NCBI GenBank assembly: GCA_963605405.1
Contig: CAVCUP010000018.1
Span: 1-56,951 of the forward strand
DNA length: 56,951 bases
Direction of reading: 5' to 3'
Source: Paratractidigestivibacter sp963605405
GTDB taxonomy: Bacteria; Actinomycetota; Coriobacteriia; Coriobacteriales; Atopobiaceae
Part shown: piece after piece, positions 50,201 to 56,951 of the stretch
Layout of the letters: every line of letters starts with the position of its first letter
Position numbering within the stretch: the stretch's first letter is position 1
The notes under the pieces: model-generated
Seen by the model: only the letters and a program-made list of their open reading frames with translations
The model's database searches: none
What the model was told of the DNA's origin: nothing
Position numbers and translations under genes: made by a program

Positions 50201-51090
50201 TCCAAGAGATCGGCGAGCACGTCTATCGCAACGAGTACGTCGTCTGTGAGCCTGCGGGCCACGATTACGTGCTGCACTACCTTGATCGCGGGTGCCTGGC
50301 GAACGTGGTCGCGCACGGCGAGCGCGGCGCCGACGCCTGGGCCGCGGGCAACGAGTTCGAGCTTCCGCGCGTCTCCGACTTCGGCGAGAAGCGCCCGGAG
50401 CGGCTTGTGTACGCCTTCGCCATCGACGAGCAACGCTTCTGGATCGCGCTCGACGACGAGGTGGCGGCGCCGGCGGACTTCGGCTACGAGGCCATCAACT
50501 GGCTGCGCTACGCCGAGCCGGCGGAGCTTCTCTTTGCGGCGGTGACGGGCTCTCAGCTTAACCGCTGGTACCGCGAGAACCGCTTCTGTGCGCGTTGCGG
50601 GCACCCCACCGAGCTCGGGCCGCGCAGCCGCGAGGTCGTGTGCCCGGAGTGCGCGAAAATCACCTATCCGAAGATCTGCCCTGGCGTGATCTGTGCCGTC
50701 GTAGACTGCGAGGGCGACGAGGAGCGCATCGTCCTCACGCGCTACAACGGGCGCACCACCGCGCTGTGGGCGCTCGTGGCCGGATTCACCGAGATCGGCG
50801 AGCCGCTCGAGGACACCGTGCGCCGCGAGGTCATGGAAGAGGTCGGCCTGCGCGTCAAGAACCTGCGCTTCTACAAGAGCCAGCCGTGGAGCTTCTCCGA
50901 CACGCTGCTCGTGGGCTTCTGGTGCGAGGTCGACGGCTCGCGCGACATCCGCGTGGACCGTGAGGAGCTCAAGGAGGCGCGCTGGTTCACCCGCGACGAG
51001 ATGACCCTTGAGCGCGTCGACGACCGTGTGAGCATGACCGGCGAGATGATCGAGCAGTTCAGGCTTCACGGCCGCGCCGTTCTGCAATAG
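50197..51090 (+). CDS. nudC: NADH pyrophosphatase / RNA NAD decapping hydrolase NudC
   Basis: NudC hydrolyses NAD(H) and removes NAD caps from RNA. The 297-residue protein has an N-terminal domain, a zinc ribbon (CARCGH at about 131 and CPECAK at about 149), the Nudix box GFTEIGEPLEDTVRREVMEEVG and the NudC-specific SQPWSFSDTL motif. The ATG overlaps the stop of the preceding small gene (ATGA). It ends the three-gene unit and is followed by a very stable hairpin. Confidence 0.94.
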   Translation: MIQEIGEHVYRNEYVVCEPAGHDYVLHYLDRGCLANVVAHGERGADAWAAGNEFELPRVSDFGEKRPERLVYAFAIDEQRFWIALDDEVAAPADFGYEAINWLRYAEPAELLFAAVTGSQLNRWYRENRFCARCGHPTELGPRSREVVCPECAKITYPKICPGVICAVVDCEGDEERIVLTRYNGRTTALWALVAGFTEIGEPLEDTVRREVMEEVGLRVKNLRFYKSQPWSFSDTLLVGFWCEVDGSRDIRVDREELKEARWFTRDEMTLERVDDRVSMTGEMIEQFRLHGRAVLQ

Positions 51091-51104
51091 CAATCGGATC
51101 ACGC

Positions 51105-51160
51105 CAAGCAAGGGGCGACGCAAAGGACGGTTCCTTTGCGTCGCCCCTTGCTTGATTTGC
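51105..51160 (+). terminator. 23-bp perfect hairpin after nudC
   Basis: Bases 51105-51127 and 51132-51154 are exact reverse complements around a 4-base loop (CGGT). The outer arms begin CAAGCAAGGGGCG. Only ATTTGC follows, so termination may rely on the stem or on Rho. Confidence 0.7.
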
Positions 51161-51174
51161 ACGGTATCCGATGC

Positions 51175-51255
51175 CTACCTCCCCAGGACGAACTTCTCGA
51201 TGACCTCGGCGACGCCGCTGCCGAGAAGCTCGGCGAGGCGTTCTATGCCAGCGCC
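51175..51255 (-). pseudogene. Remnant of a Cof-type HAD phosphatase gene (left flank of the island)
   Basis: The minus-strand sequence matches the 3' end of the intact HAD gene at 53287 (stop codon and about 45 bases nearly identical), then jumps to a second part of that gene (compare the GCTCGGCGAG region near 53490) with the sequence between deleted. The frame is not maintained. It marks an old duplication or rearrangement on the left side of the A+T-richer ABC gene. Confidence 0.75.
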
Positions 51256-51347
51256 TCATTTTTTGGCGAGGATGGGTCTGGATGAAACTGTTCCGACTAG
51301 GGTTGTGTTGCTTGCAAATTCAGCCGTGTGTCCCACCTCTTCTTAAC

Positions 51348-51392
51348 GGCCTCGTTTCAAATGGCTTATTGGTTTGAAATGAGGCCTCTCTA
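51348..51392 (+). other. Hairpin upstream of the ABC exporter cassette
   Basis: GGCCTCGTTTCAAA (51348-51361) pairs with TTTGAAATGAGGCC (51373-51386) with one G-T pair, followed by TCTCTAGATTC. It may be a terminator or an element end. The region 51256-51440 otherwise shows nothing coding. Confidence 0.5.
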
Positions 51393-51440
51393 GATTCAGG
51401 AGAAAATCAATGGGTTGGTGTAAGTGGAAGGTTGCCAGAT

Positions 51441-51626
51441 ATGGAGGCCGGAACCGCTGTTGCTCGGTCGAAAGATCGTAGCTGTTGGGAGGACGCTGAC
51501 TTTCAGACCTGGCGTCTTATAATGAAGCGGGCTCTTTCAAGCCCCGCCACAACGCTTGACGAATTTGTTGTTCTAGAACAAGAGGCTGAGGAGTCTTTCA
51601 ATGAGGAGCGCGGGCGGCTTTCTTAA
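51441..51626 (+). CDS. Small protein overlapping the ABC exporter gene
   Basis: A 61-residue open frame from ATG 51441 (GGAAGG 9 bases upstream) encodes an acidic, soluble protein with two Trp residues and one Cys (RSCWEDADFQTWRLIMKRAL, then FVVLEQEAEESFNEERG). It overlaps the start of the ABC exporter by 26 bases in another frame, and the exporter ribosome site (GAGGAG) lies inside it, so the two would be coupled. A TTG at 51432 is an alternative start. No family is recognised. It could be a short regulatory partner or a peptide substrate; it may also be chance coding. Confidence 0.42.
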   Translation: MEAGTAVARSKDRSCWEDADFQTWRLIMKRALSSPATTLDEFVVLEQEAEESFNEERGRLS

Positions 51627-53163
51627 AGAAATCGTTCTCTCCGTGGGGCTCCTAGGGTTTATTGGCAAGTCCTGCTTTCAGTTAATCTGCTACTTGTTTT
51701 ACTTTACTCAGCCGATTTTGATTCAAGCTGTTTTGACGGCGGGTACGACGAAAGACTCCTTTCTTGCTCTCGCCGCCCTGGCGGGTTCTCTTTTGATGCC
51801 ATCGGTCATTGATTTGACAAATAATGGGATTATGCAGGGGTTCAGATCCCATTCGAAGGGCCTTGTTTTTAGGCAGTTGCTTCAGCAAGATTATGCCTAT
51901 TACCAAGAGCGCTCATCCAGCGAGATTCAGAGCTACCTCAACGAGATTTCGTTTGCGTGTCGCAATCTTGAGGACCGATACGTGCACACGATTCTGAGAA
52001 TGACGGCCATGGGTCTGCTGTATGTGATTTCACTATGGCTACAGGATGCTGTGCTCGGTATTGCTTATGCCTTGTTTTTTGTTCTATACATCGTTATTTC
52101 GGCGGCGCTCTCCTCCCGGGGGCGCAGGGGCGTTGGGGAGTCGCTGACTGCAACGGCGCGTGTTAATGCGGGAATCTCCGACTCCGTTGCTAATGTTAGT
52201 ACCGTCTATTCGCTTGACGCCCAGGAATACGAGGTGTCTAGAACCCGGAGTGCTCTTGAACTGGAGGCCGCCCAATATCGATCGGTTCAGGCAAGGAGCA
52301 ATAACGTTGCCTTAATACAAGAGGTGATGGTTGTTGGGTTCGCGGCAATTCTCCTGCTGTTTGCGATGGAACAACAGGCTTCGGTGGCCACGACCTTTCT
52401 AACGCTTCTTTATTCGATTCTTAACTTGACGGGGTTTGGATCGCAGTACCTATTGATCTGTGAGTTTTCGGACCGCCTTAACGCCGCTCTTAAGGCCCTG
52501 GACCTCAATTGTCACCGAGCTGAACACTTGGATGTTCGCTATAACCAGCAAGGAGAGAATCTTGAGCTAAAGGAGATTGACTACTCTTATCCCCGTAGCG
52601 AGCGACGCCTTCTCTGCGATAAATCAGTTACTTTCAAAAAGGGTGCCATTACGGCGATTGTGGGGCCAAATGGCTCTGGTAAGTCAACGCTTCTTAGGGT
52701 AATTGCTGGCTTGCTAAGTCCAAATTCTGGCCGTATGTTCATTCCGTACGGGACCGAATGCAAGATTACGCTGATTGGACAGGGCGTGACCCTCTTCAAT
52801 CGTTCACTTGCGGAGAACATCTTCTACCCCTCCACTTCAGGTGACGCTGACCGTGTGATGGAGCTGCTGAAAGAAATCGGCCTTGAAAGCGTTGTCTCAT
52901 CTCGGGCTCAACTGTATGAGCTGAAGCCAGGTGACTTGGCGGGCAAGGTTTCTGGGGGAGAGCTTCAGAAAATCCAAATACTCAGGGCCATCCTCTACAA
53001 GCCGGACATCCTTCTTTGCGATGAGATAACAAGCGGCCTTGACGTTGAGTCCGTGAAGCTCTTCTACGGGATGCTGCGAAGGTATCTACCGGAGACAACC
53101 GTCATTTGCGTAGTTCATAGAAAGAACGAGCTGAAGTACTTTGACTCTGTCGTGACAATGTAG
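51601..53163 (+). CDS. ABC exporter (fused membrane and ATPase domains), horizontally acquired
   Basis: The 520-residue protein has an exporter membrane domain (about residues 1-290, six spans) and an ATPase domain with Walker A GPNGSGKST, signature VSGGELQKIQILRAI, Walker B ILLCDEITSGLD and switch VVHRKN. It is the type that exports peptides, lipids or drugs as a homodimer. Its base composition is clearly more A+T-rich and uses A/T-ending codons unlike the surrounding genes, which points to horizontal transfer. Both flanks carry fragments of the neighbouring HAD gene. The ATG at 51601 follows GAGGAG and overlaps a small upstream frame. Confidence 0.86.
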   Translation: MRSAGGFLKEIVLSVGLLGFIGKSCFQLICYLFYFTQPILIQAVLTAGTTKDSFLALAALAGSLLMPSVIDLTNNGIMQGFRSHSKGLVFRQLLQQDYAYYQERSSSEIQSYLNEISFACRNLEDRYVHTILRMTAMGLLYVISLWLQDAVLGIAYALFFVLYIVISAALSSRGRRGVGESLTATARVNAGISDSVANVSTVYSLDAQEYEVSRTRSALELEAAQYRSVQARSNNVALIQEVMVVGFAAILLLFAMEQQASVATTFLTLLYSILNLTGFGSQYLLICEFSDRLNAALKALDLNCHRAEHLDVRYNQQGENLELKEIDYSYPRSERRLLCDKSVTFKKGAITAIVGPNGSGKSTLLRVIAGLLSPNSGRMFIPYGTECKITLIGQGVTLFNRSLAENIFYPSTSGDADRVMELLKEIGLESVVSSRAQLYELKPGDLAGKVSGGELQKIQILRAILYKPDILLCDEITSGLDVESVKLFYGMLRRYLPETTVICVVHRKNELKYFDSVVTM

Positions 53164-53230
53164 GGTGCTTTGAGACTGGGCGCGCGACGCCCTTACTCGT
53201 GATTATGGTTCTCTCCCCATTGCTGGTTTA

Positions 53231-53270
53231 GATGAACTTCTTATGACCTTGGCGATGGCACTGGTGTTGT
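53231..53270 (-). pseudogene. Decayed fragment of the HAD gene 3' end (right flank of the island)
   Basis: GATGAACTTCTTATGACC and the following bases match the intact HAD gene 3' end (53300-53340) with several substitutions and one deleted base. It lies 17 bases before the intact gene's stop codon and mirrors the left-flank remnant. Confidence 0.65.
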
Positions 53271-53286
53271 CGCTTGCCTGCCGCCC

Positions 53287-54108
53287 CTACCTTCCCAGGA
53301 TGAACTTCTCGATGACCTCGGCGACGCCGCCGGCGTTGTTGTCGTCGGAACAGACGTAGTCGGCGGCGGCCTTGGCGTCGTCGCTGGCATTCGCGACGGC
53401 GCACCCGAGGCCGGCGGCACGAATCATGGCCAGGTCGTTGGTGTTGTCGCCGATGGCGATGGTCTCGGCGACGTCGATGCCCAGAAGCTCGGCGAGCGCT
53501 GCCAGGCCGGCGCCCTTGTTCACGCCGTGGGGGTTGAACTCGAGATAGCGGTTGCTTGAGTAGACGACGTCGAGGTCCCTTGTCACGCCCGCGGCGGCGA
53601 GTTCCGCCTCGCGTTCGCGCAGGTTATCGAGGTCGGTGTCCGCAAAGAGGATCTTGGTCAGGGGCGTGCCACGCAGGAAGTCGAGCGTGGGCTCGTGCGT
53701 CTCGACGATGTTCATGCGGCCCTGGATGTAGACGCGCTCCCAGTCGTAGTAGTTCCACAGATAGACCGGGTCGAGCGTGTAGAGATGGATGCAGAGGTCG
53801 TGCTCGATGCCGTAGCGCCACAGGCGCTCGGCGACCTCGAAGTCGAGCTCCGACTTGCGCAGGGGCTCGGGGTCGGAGTTGCGGGTGAGCGCCCCGCCGT
53901 TGAAGCTGATCACGTACTCGACGTCGGCGCCGTTGAGGCCGAGCTCCTCGAGCACGTCAGTCACGGTGCCGTAGGGGCGGCCGGTCGCGGGGACGAACTT
54001 GACGCCGAGCTCGCCGGCCGCGGCGATGGCGTCGCGAACGCGGGCGGGAATCTTGTGGTCGGAGTCGAGCAGGGTCTCGTCGAGGTCGCAGGCGATGAGC
54101 TTGTACAT
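53287..54108 (-). CDS. Cof-type HAD-IIB family hydrolase
   Basis: This 273-residue cytoplasmic sugar-phosphate or nucleotide-monophosphate phosphatase has the HAD motif I DLDETLLDSDH (residues 8-18), motif II VPATGRP, and motif IV IAIGDNTNDLAMI, with the IIB cap between. The typical Cof ending VCSDDNNAGGVAEVIEKF is intact, so this copy is functional while two nearby fragments are remnants of its 3' end. It is transcribed alone. The substrate cannot be deduced. Confidence 0.92.
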   Translation of the reverse strand: MYKLIACDLDETLLDSDHKIPARVRDAIAAAGELGVKFVPATGRPYGTVTDVLEELGLNGADVEYVISFNGGALTRNSDPEPLRKSELDFEVAERLWRYGIEHDLCIHLYTLDPVYLWNYYDWERVYIQGRMNIVETHEPTLDFLRGTPLTKILFADTDLDNLREREAELAAAGVTRDLDVVYSSNRYLEFNPHGVNKGAGLAALAELLGIDVAETIAIGDNTNDLAMIRAAGLGCAVANASDDAKAAADYVCSDDNNAGGVAEVIEKFILGR

Positions 54109-54341
54109 GCGCTTCTCCTTGCATGGCGTGGCGGGAGCGGGTCCTTAGGTATTGGGTCTTCTCGCTATTTTACACAACATCAAGAATGCAATAAAACGAT
54201 GGATGGGCTCACTTCGAATCGCTAGGGTCGGTTCCTCACGGCGACGCCCGCTCGCCTAATCGCGCGAGCGCGCGCGGCGCAGATGTGGCATAGTCGAGTA
54301 ACCGCGCCCGCACGGGGCGCGAGAGTCCAAGGGGGTCAGGC

Positions 54342-54464
54342 ATGGCACGGCACGAGGCTGCTATTGTTCGAGCGAGCGAGCGCGAGGATTCGCGTGTCCT
54401 TCTCGGCGGCGCCGTGCTCCTTGCTTCCGACCTCAACCTACTTCTACTTACCAGCGCGCGTTAG
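54342..54464 (+). CDS. leuL: Leucine operon leader peptide
   Basis: A 40-residue frame with GGGGG 7 bases before its ATG ends in SDLNLLLLTSAR. The leucine run is encoded CTC AAC CTA CTT CTA CTT, using scarce CTA and CTT codons in a genome that strongly prefers CTC and CTG. A Rho-independent terminator lies 29 bases downstream and leuA follows. This is the classical layout of ribosome-mediated attenuation: leucine starvation stalls the ribosome at the run and favours read-through. The alternative antiterminator pairing was not worked out in full. Confidence 0.82.
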   Translation: MARHEAAIVRASEREDSRVLLGGAVLLASDLNLLLLTSAR

Positions 54465-54490
54465 GTGCTTCTTTACACCTGCGCGCGTGA

Positions 54491-54527
54491 CTTGAGCCGC
54501 CTGCCCTCGCCGGGGTAGCGGCTTTTT
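54491..54527 (+). terminator. Attenuator terminator of the leu operon
   Basis: AGCCGC (54493-54498) pairs with GCGGCT (54516-54521) with an inner CCC/GGG pairing, followed by six T bases. It lies between the leader peptide stop and leuA. Confidence 0.82.
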
Positions 54528-54613
54528 TCTGCGGCCCGCGCCGGCCGCGTCCCGACCCCGCCACAAGCTGCGCTGCGCCACCGCGCGCAAGCGCCCAAAC
54601 GATTGGGAACACC

Positions 54614-56149
54614 ATGACCCGCAAGATCCACATCTTCGATACCACCCTGCGCGACGGCGAGCAGTCGCCCGGCGCCTCCATGAACACCGAGGAGAAACTC
54701 GTCATCGCTCAGCAGCTCATCCGCATGGGCGTCGACGTCATCGAGGCCGGCTTTCCCATCTCCTCGCCGGGCGACTTCCGCTCCGTGCAGGAGATCGGCC
54801 GCCTCGCCGGCGACGCCTGTACCGTCTGCGGCCTGACCCGCGCCGTCGAGAAGGACATCGACCGCGCGGCCGAGGCCCTCGCGACCGCCAAGCGCCCCCG
54901 CATCCACACCGGTCTGGGCGTCTCTCCCTCGCACCTGCGCGACAAGCTGCACATCACCGAGGACGAGTGCATCGAGCGTGCCCGCCACTGTGTCTCCTAC
55001 GCCAAGAAGTACGTCGAGGACGTCGAGTTCTATGCCGAGGATGCCGGCCGCTCCGACCAGGACTTCCTGATCCGCGTGATCCAGGCCGCGGTCGACGCGG
55101 GCGCCACCGTCGTGAACATCCCCGACACTACCGGCTACAGCCTTCCCGAGGACTTCGGCGCGCGCATCAAGAGCCTCTCCGACAACGTCATCGGCATCGA
55201 GAACGTCATCATCTCGGTCCACACGCACAATGACCTGGGCATGGCCACCGCGCTCGCACTGCAGGGCGTGAAGAACGGCGCGCGCCAGATTGAGTGCACC
55301 ATCAACGGCCTGGGCGAGCGCGCCGGCAACACCGCGCTCGAGGAGGTCGTCATGGCCATCAAGATGCACGGCGAGGGCCTCGATGCCCACACCGACGTCG
55401 TGACCCCCGAGCTCACGCGCGCTTCTCACCTGGTCAGCCGAATCACGGGCATGAACGTGCAGGCCAACAAGGCCATCGTGGGCGCAAACGCCTTCGCGCA
55501 CAGCTCCGGCATCCACCAGGACGGCGTGCTCAAGGCCCGCAACACCTACGAGATCATCGACCCGGCCGACGTGGGCGCCGCCGGCTCCGAGATCATCCTC
55601 TCGGCCCGCTCCGGCCACGCCGCGCTGCGCCACCGCCTGGGCGAGCTGGGCTACACCTTCAAGGACGAGGAGTTCGACGACGTCTACACGCGCTTCCTCG
55701 AGATCGCGGACCAGAAGAAGGAGGTCTACGACGAGGACCTGGAGTCGATGGTCCAGGAGCGCGACCGCGAGGTGAAGGCCATCTACACTCTCGATGCCCT
55801 GCAGGTTTCCTGCGGCGACCCGCTGGTTCCCACCGCGACGGCGACCATCACCGACGAGCTCGGCGTCAAGCACGTGGTCTGCTCCACCGGCACCGGCCCC
55901 GTCGACGCGGCGTACAAGGCCGTCGACCAGGTCGTGGCCGTGCACGGCGACCTTGCGGAGTTCAACGTCAAGGCCATCACGCGCGGCATCGACGCCATCG
56001 GCGAGGTCACGGTGCGCGTGACCGCCGAGGACGGCAGTGTCTACTCGGGCCGCGGCGCGGATACCGACATCATCGTGTCCAGCGCGAAGGCCTACATCAA
56101 CGCCATCAACCGTATGATTCAGACTGCCCGTTCCAAGGCGGGGAAGTAG
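54614..56149 (+). CDS. leuA: 2-isopropylmalate synthase
   Basis: LeuA condenses acetyl-CoA with 2-oxoisovalerate in the first committed step of leucine synthesis. The 511-residue protein begins KIHIFDTTLRDGEQSPGASM, the standard catalytic barrel motif, with ISVHTHNDLGMATAL and TINGLGERAGNTALEEV later in the barrel, and a C-terminal LeuA allosteric domain (about 385-505) that gives leucine feedback. Length is typical for the bacterial enzyme. Expression is controlled by the leader and attenuator just upstream. leuC follows 224 bases later. Confidence 0.95.
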   Translation: MTRKIHIFDTTLRDGEQSPGASMNTEEKLVIAQQLIRMGVDVIEAGFPISSPGDFRSVQEIGRLAGDACTVCGLTRAVEKDIDRAAEALATAKRPRIHTGLGVSPSHLRDKLHITEDECIERARHCVSYAKKYVEDVEFYAEDAGRSDQDFLIRVIQAAVDAGATVVNIPDTTGYSLPEDFGARIKSLSDNVIGIENVIISVHTHNDLGMATALALQGVKNGARQIECTINGLGERAGNTALEEVVMAIKMHGEGLDAHTDVVTPELTRASHLVSRITGMNVQANKAIVGANAFAHSSGIHQDGVLKARNTYEIIDPADVGAAGSEIILSARSGHAALRHRLGELGYTFKDEEFDDVYTRFLEIADQKKEVYDEDLESMVQERDREVKAIYTLDALQVSCGDPLVPTATATITDELGVKHVVCSTGTGPVDAAYKAVDQVVAVHGDLAEFNVKAITRGIDAIGEVTVRVTAEDGSVYSGRGADTDIIVSSAKAYINAINRMIQTARSKAGK

Positions 56150-56178
56150 CGTCGGCGCTTCTTCGTAGGGAGGGGTTT

Positions 56179-56217
56179 GGGGCGGCCGGGGAGCGAGGGC
56201 TTCTCGGCCGCCCCTTT
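56179..56217 (+). terminator. Terminator-like hairpin after leuA
   Basis: GGGGCGGCCG (56179-56188) and CGGCCGCCCC (56205-56214) pair around a 16-base loop, followed by TTTG. The short T tract may allow read-through into leuC. Confidence 0.72.
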
Positions 56218-56299
56218 GTAAAACTGCAGCCGACACGCATTCGATTTTGCAAAAGCCCAGTTGGCGTAAGTCGCGATGCCGAGTCGGCTGCAGTTTTGC
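56218..56299. repeat. Mini-array C: three related 26-bp units, last one inverted
   Basis: Units at 56218-56243 and 56249-56273 (31-base step) are in plus orientation; a third at 56274-56299 is in minus orientation and abuts the second, making a dyad at 56273/56274. The common pattern is GYAAAACTGCAGCCGAC followed by a GCAT-TCG-type end. Units 1 and 3 share 15 perfectly complementary bases (56220-56234 with 56283-56297) and can form a large stem. Its plan of direct units followed by an inverted unit resembles arrays A and B on a smaller scale. Confidence 0.65.
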
Positions 56300-56373
56300 C
56301 CCTGTGCGACAACCGTCGGCGGAGAGTATCATAGAAACACTGCTGCGAAACAGCCCCTAGGAGAGGAACAAAC

Positions 56374-56951
56374 ATGGCACGTCCTATGACCATGGCCGAA
56401 AAGATCCTGGCCGCGCACGCCGGCCTCGACGAGGTCGTCCCTGGGCAGCTCGTCGAGTGCGACCTCGACCTTGTGCTCGCCAACGACATCACGGCTCCCA
56501 TCGCCATCAAGACCGTGCGCGAGATCGGCGCCGGCGTCTTCGATAAGGACCGCATCTGCCTCGTCCCGGACCACTACAGCCCGAACAAGGACATCAAGAG
56601 CGCCGAGCAGACCAAGGTCACGCGCGATTTCGCCCACGAGCACGACATCACGAACTACTTTGAGCAGGGCTGCATGGGCATCGAGCACGCGCTGCTTCCC
56701 GAGCAGGGCGTTGTCGTCCCCGGCGACCTCATGATCGGCGCGGACTCTCACACCTGCACCTATGGCGGCATCGGCGCGTTCTCCACGGGCGTGGGCTCGA
56801 CTGATGCCGGCGTGGGTATGGCCACCGGACGCGCCTGGTTCAAGGTGCCCGAGACTATCCGCTTCGTCATCGACGGCGAGCTGCCCGAGGGCGCGTCCGC
56901 CAAGGACATCATCCTGCACATCATCGGCATGATCGGCGTGGACGGCGCGCT
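56374..56951 (+). CDS. leuC: 3-isopropylmalate dehydratase large subunit, N-terminal part
   Basis: LeuC is the Fe-S-containing large subunit of isopropylmalate isomerase. The first 192 residues are present before the window ends. Recognisable segments are MTMAEKILAAHAGLDEV, the substrate-site VPDHYSPNKDIKSAEQT and GADSHTCTYGGIGAFSTGVGSTD, in which the cysteine is one of the cluster ligands in the aconitase family. The shape matches the short archaeal/HACN-like LeuC form. GAGAGGA lies before the ATG. It continues the leucine pathway after leuA; leuD is expected beyond the window. Confidence 0.94.
   Translation, partial: MARPMTMAEKILAAHAGLDEVVPGQLVECDLDLVLANDITAPIAIKTVREIGAGVFDKDRICLVPDHYSPNKDIKSAEQTKVTRDFAHEHDITNYFEQGCMGIEHALLPEQGVVVPGDLMIGADSHTCTYGGIGAFSTGVGSTDAGVGMATGRAWFKVPETIRFVIDGELPEGASAKDIILHIIGMIGVDGA

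Overview
The window looks like a chromosomal stretch of a high-GC anaerobic actinobacterium of the class Coriobacteriia, most likely Collinsella or a close relative. That assignment is inferred from gene content (Tat-type lipoprotein Opp binding protein, GGGtGRT/NifU-like pair, multi-domain DUF4430 surface proteins, lar genes, MerR-linked DXS-like gene) and strong G/C third-position bias; no 16S or ribosomal marker is present.

Layout. 1-1.1 kb: end of phosphoglycerate mutase and secG. 1.3-7.3 kb: a five-gene oligopeptide ABC transporter operon. 7.6-12.2 kb: tRNA-Leu(GAG), an ACT-domain protein, a SpoIIE-type phosphatase, a fused STAS/anti-sigma-kinase protein (a compact partner switch) and tRNA-Gly(GCC). 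12.2-12.6 kb: array A, an intergenic repeat array with a 41-bp period. 12.8-22.8 kb: a small membrane protein, then a 2529-residue surface protein translationally coupled to a second DUF4430 protein. 23.2-31.9 kb: SlyD-like PPIase, CydDC-type exporter, YgbA-like protein, glutamate racemase, DegV protein, PspA and a glycine-rich membrane protein. 32-41 kb: a larE-larB-larC-tetR operon (nickel-pincer cofactor synthesis) divergent from a five-gene Nik/Opp-type ABC transporter whose first ATPase has a His-rich N-terminal extension; together they suggest a nickel uptake and cofactor locus. 41.1-41.46 kb: array B, nine units with a 41-bp period. 41.5-43.8 kb: a DXS-like gene behind a 19-bp-spacer MerR-type promoter, with a divergent merR gene. 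44-46.9 kb: a bacteriocin-associated membrane protein and its ABC ATPase. 47-48.7 kb: GGGtGRT protein and Fe-S scaffold-like protein. 48.9-51.1 kb: EamA transporter (apparently leaderless), a small membrane protein and NudC. 51.1-53.3 kb: an A+T-richer ABC exporter island flanked by remnants of the neighbouring HAD gene. 53.3-56.95 kb: HAD phosphatase, then the leucine operon (leader peptide, attenuator, leuA, start of leuC).

The most unusual signal is a pair of intergenic arrays, at 12272-12544 and 41108-41457. Their core sequences differ, but they share one plan: short degenerate units at an exact 41-bp period that flip orientation about a central dyad, and in array B variable arms that base-pair across a conserved loop. 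A smaller relative lies at 56218-56299. I cannot match them to a known element class.
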